Shown here piece by piece: positions 22,260-23,446 of a DNA stretch of 23,446 nucleotides; within the stretch, counting starts at the first letter, position 1, and each line of letters opens with the position of its first letter. The DNA comes from CAZXIY01 sp964640935. Lineage in GTDB: Archaea > Thermoplasmatota > Thermoplasmata > Methanomassiliicoccales > Methanomethylophilaceae. The position numbers and the translations under genes are program-made. The notes beneath the pieces were generated by a model. The model did no database searches and had not been told where the DNA came from. It saw only the letters and a list, made by a program, of their open reading frames with translations. The stretch spans positions 1 to 23,446 of the forward strand of contig CAZXIY010000013.1 of NCBI GenBank assembly GCA_964640935.1. Reading direction: 5' to 3'.

Positions 22260-22652
22260 TCAACCGGTTGTTGAACGGATAGATTTGCGTTCTTTTTTCA
22301 ACTTTAAGTAATAGTGCGCCAGAATATCACTGACCGTCATGATGCCCATAGATAGCAGGAACAAACAGATTACGTTCGGCATTGTCACGAATAACCACAA
22401 TGATGTTATGATCAGATAGTGTATGACGAATATTGCCGTGATCTCGAAACTCCACCGGCGCAGTGTCGAATATTTGCAATTCGGAGTCATAGAGACGATC
22501 TCGTGGATCAACCCTAGAACAACAAAATCGAAGGCGATCACCGGAATGCTGATCAACAGACCCTGCGAGAAGAATCTGCTGGCGAAATAACTGTAGCCAT
22601 TGAAAATGCAGTACGCTGCTATCGATACCAGAAGAACTGACAGCGCCACCAC
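22260..22652 (-). CDS. Small membrane protein, function unknown
   Basis: I do not recognise this 130-residue protein. It has four hydrophobic helices: about 2-20, 32-52, 71-92 and 93-112. A loop TPNCKYSTLRRWSFE lies between the second and third. The tail LKLKKERKSIRSTTG is strongly basic, so the C-terminus is probably cytoplasmic. The start is GTG at 22652; there is no in-frame ATG upstream before a stop and the Shine-Dalgarno signal is weak. Its base composition is visibly more A+T-rich than the neighbouring genes, which together with the adjacent transposon gene suggests a region of recent insertion. It could also be a decayed remnant. Confidence 0.55.
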   Translation of the reverse strand: MVALSVLLVSIAAYCIFNGYSYFASRFFSQGLLISIPVIAFDFVVLGLIHEIVSMTPNCKYSTLRRWSFEITAIFVIHYLIITSLWLFVTMPNVICLFLLSMGIMTVSDILAHYYLKLKKERKSIRSTTG

Positions 22653-22839
22653 TGTTGTAATGTGATAGAACCTCTTTTTGTCCTTACATCAACTGTGTTC
22701 GGTAATTCGATTTGTATCTGAACAGATTCGGAATAGCCAACACGATATGAACTGCATCACTTTGCCGTAGACCAGATTCGCCCGGATTCGGTCACCTCCC
22801 CCCTCCTTCGTTTAAATATCAGTACGGAGAGTCGTACCC
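22653..22839. other. A+T-richer intergenic stretch before tnpB
   Basis: These 187 bases hold no credible gene. The only clear elements are a TATA box at 22811-22819 and short recurrences of GATTCGG/GATTCGC near 22722-22786. The left end of the transposon probably lies here, but I could not define its boundary. Confidence 0.4.
22811..22819 (+). promoter_or_regulatory. TATA box of tnpB
   Basis: TTTAAATAT is centred 26 bases before the ATG at 22840, implying a leaderless message. Confidence 0.55.
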
Positions 22840-23446
22840 ATGGACGGGAAAGGACGCAAAGCAATGTCGGTACGTCTCTATCCGAATCCGAGTACGGCCA
22901 AGGCCTTGGAGTCGGCGTTGGAAGGTTCCCGTCTTCTTTACAACATGCTGCTTGAGGAATGCATACAGATCCATGAGAAAGGGGAGCCGTTCCCGGGAAA
23001 GTACGGGATGTATCCTCTCACGATGGAATTGAGGAAGAACATATCTGACGATCTTCTGGCTCACATGTATTCGCAGGTTCAGCAGGATGTTGGATTTCGT
23101 ATCGACTTCGCATTCAAAAGGTTCTTCGACAGATGCAGGAACGGCGGCGTGCCCGGATTCCCGAGATTCAAAGGGAAGGGCCGCTTCAGATCCTTCACAT
23201 ATACGCAAAGCGGATTCTCCGTCGCCGGAGGTCGTCTCAAACTGAGCAAGATCGGCGAGATAAGATTCCGCGGAGGATACGAATTCAAAGGAAAGATCAA
23301 GACCTGCACCGTTACGAGGAAATCGACCGGCAAATGGTTCGCATCCATAGTATACGAGCCGGAGGCCGTCGGCGAGGGCAATATATTACTGGAAGAGAAG
23401 AAGACCTCGGTGGGCATAGATCTCGGCGTAAGCAGATTCGCAACGC
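22840..23446 (+). CDS. tnpB: TnpB, RNA-guided nuclease of an IS200/IS605-family element (3' end outside the window)
   Basis: TnpB proteins are transposon-encoded, RNA-guided DNA endonucleases related to Cas12. The frame is open from ATG 22840 to the window edge, about 202 residues. The N-terminal part has KAMSVRLYPNPSTAKALESA with SRLLYNMLLEECIQIH after it. The middle has GGVPGFPRFKGKGRFRSFTY, typical of the OrfB N-terminal domain. The last visible residues, TSVGIDLGVSRFAT, contain the first RuvC aspartate. The rest of the RuvC core and the zinc finger must lie beyond the edge. No tnpA (Y1 transposase) is present on the left, so this may be a tnpB-only element of the IS1341 type, or tnpA may lie to the right. 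Confidence 0.92.
   Translation, partial: MDGKGRKAMSVRLYPNPSTAKALESALEGSRLLYNMLLEECIQIHEKGEPFPGKYGMYPLTMELRKNISDDLLAHMYSQVQQDVGFRIDFAFKRFFDRCRNGGVPGFPRFKGKGRFRSFTYTQSGFSVAGGRLKLSKIGEIRFRGGYEFKGKIKTCTVTRKSTGKWFASIVYEPEAVGEGNILLEEKKTSVGIDLGVSRFAT

Overview
This is an archaeal window, most likely from a methanogen of the Methanomassiliicoccales/Thermoplasmata type. The archaeal assignment is firm: it carries diphthine synthase, an archaeal Trm5, ADP-forming acetyl-CoA synthetase and dCTP deaminase. Many starts also lie 26-28 bp downstream of a TATA box with almost no leader (positions 12110, 12644, 14956, 15059, 18951, 21383 and 22840). The order is an inference from the corrinoid genes, the mid-range base composition and gene content; nothing in the window proves methanogenesis.

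Region 1 (1-8773, all minus strand) is a corrinoid uptake and salvage cluster. Read in transcription order it encodes a membrane-anchored protein with two transcobalamin-like repeats, a BtuF-type binding protein with an extra N-terminal domain, a very unusual 960-residue protein joining an exported beta-propeller to a complete BtuC permease, the BtuD ATPase, a CobD-type aminotransferase-fold enzyme, CbiB, and CbiZ (running off the left edge). The proposed logic is capture outside the cell, import, removal of the incoming nucleotide-loop side chain by CbiZ, and rebuilding through CobD and CbiB. The three exported proteins each seem to carry a related small beta domain, which is the best candidate here for an undescribed system.

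Region 2 (8774-11439) is a divergent promoter with four copies of a TTGGAT/ATCCAA half-site, followed on the plus strand by an ABC-2 exporter (one ATPase, two permeases) in a tightly coupled operon.

Region 3 (11440-15859) holds housekeeping genes (inorganic pyrophosphatase, dCTP deaminase, Trm5 on the minus strand, diphthine synthase) plus an Ala/Gly-rich acidic repeat protein of unknown function with a membrane anchor.

Region 4 (15863-18951, minus) is a two-gene operon: ADP-forming acyl-CoA synthetase (alpha and beta fused) and a P-loop/DRTGG protein related to the N-terminal part of phosphotransacetylase, overlapping by 4 bp.

Region 5 (18984-22652) is a set of small genes: membrane proteins, an HxlR regulator with a palindrome at its start, a hairpin-rich intergenic stretch that may be a non-coding RNA, a metalloprotease-like protein with a damaged HExxH motif, an AhpD-like protein lacking the second cysteine, and an IscA/HesB protein. 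The right edge (22840-23446) is the first part of a TnpB gene. I saw no tRNA, rRNA or CRISPR array.
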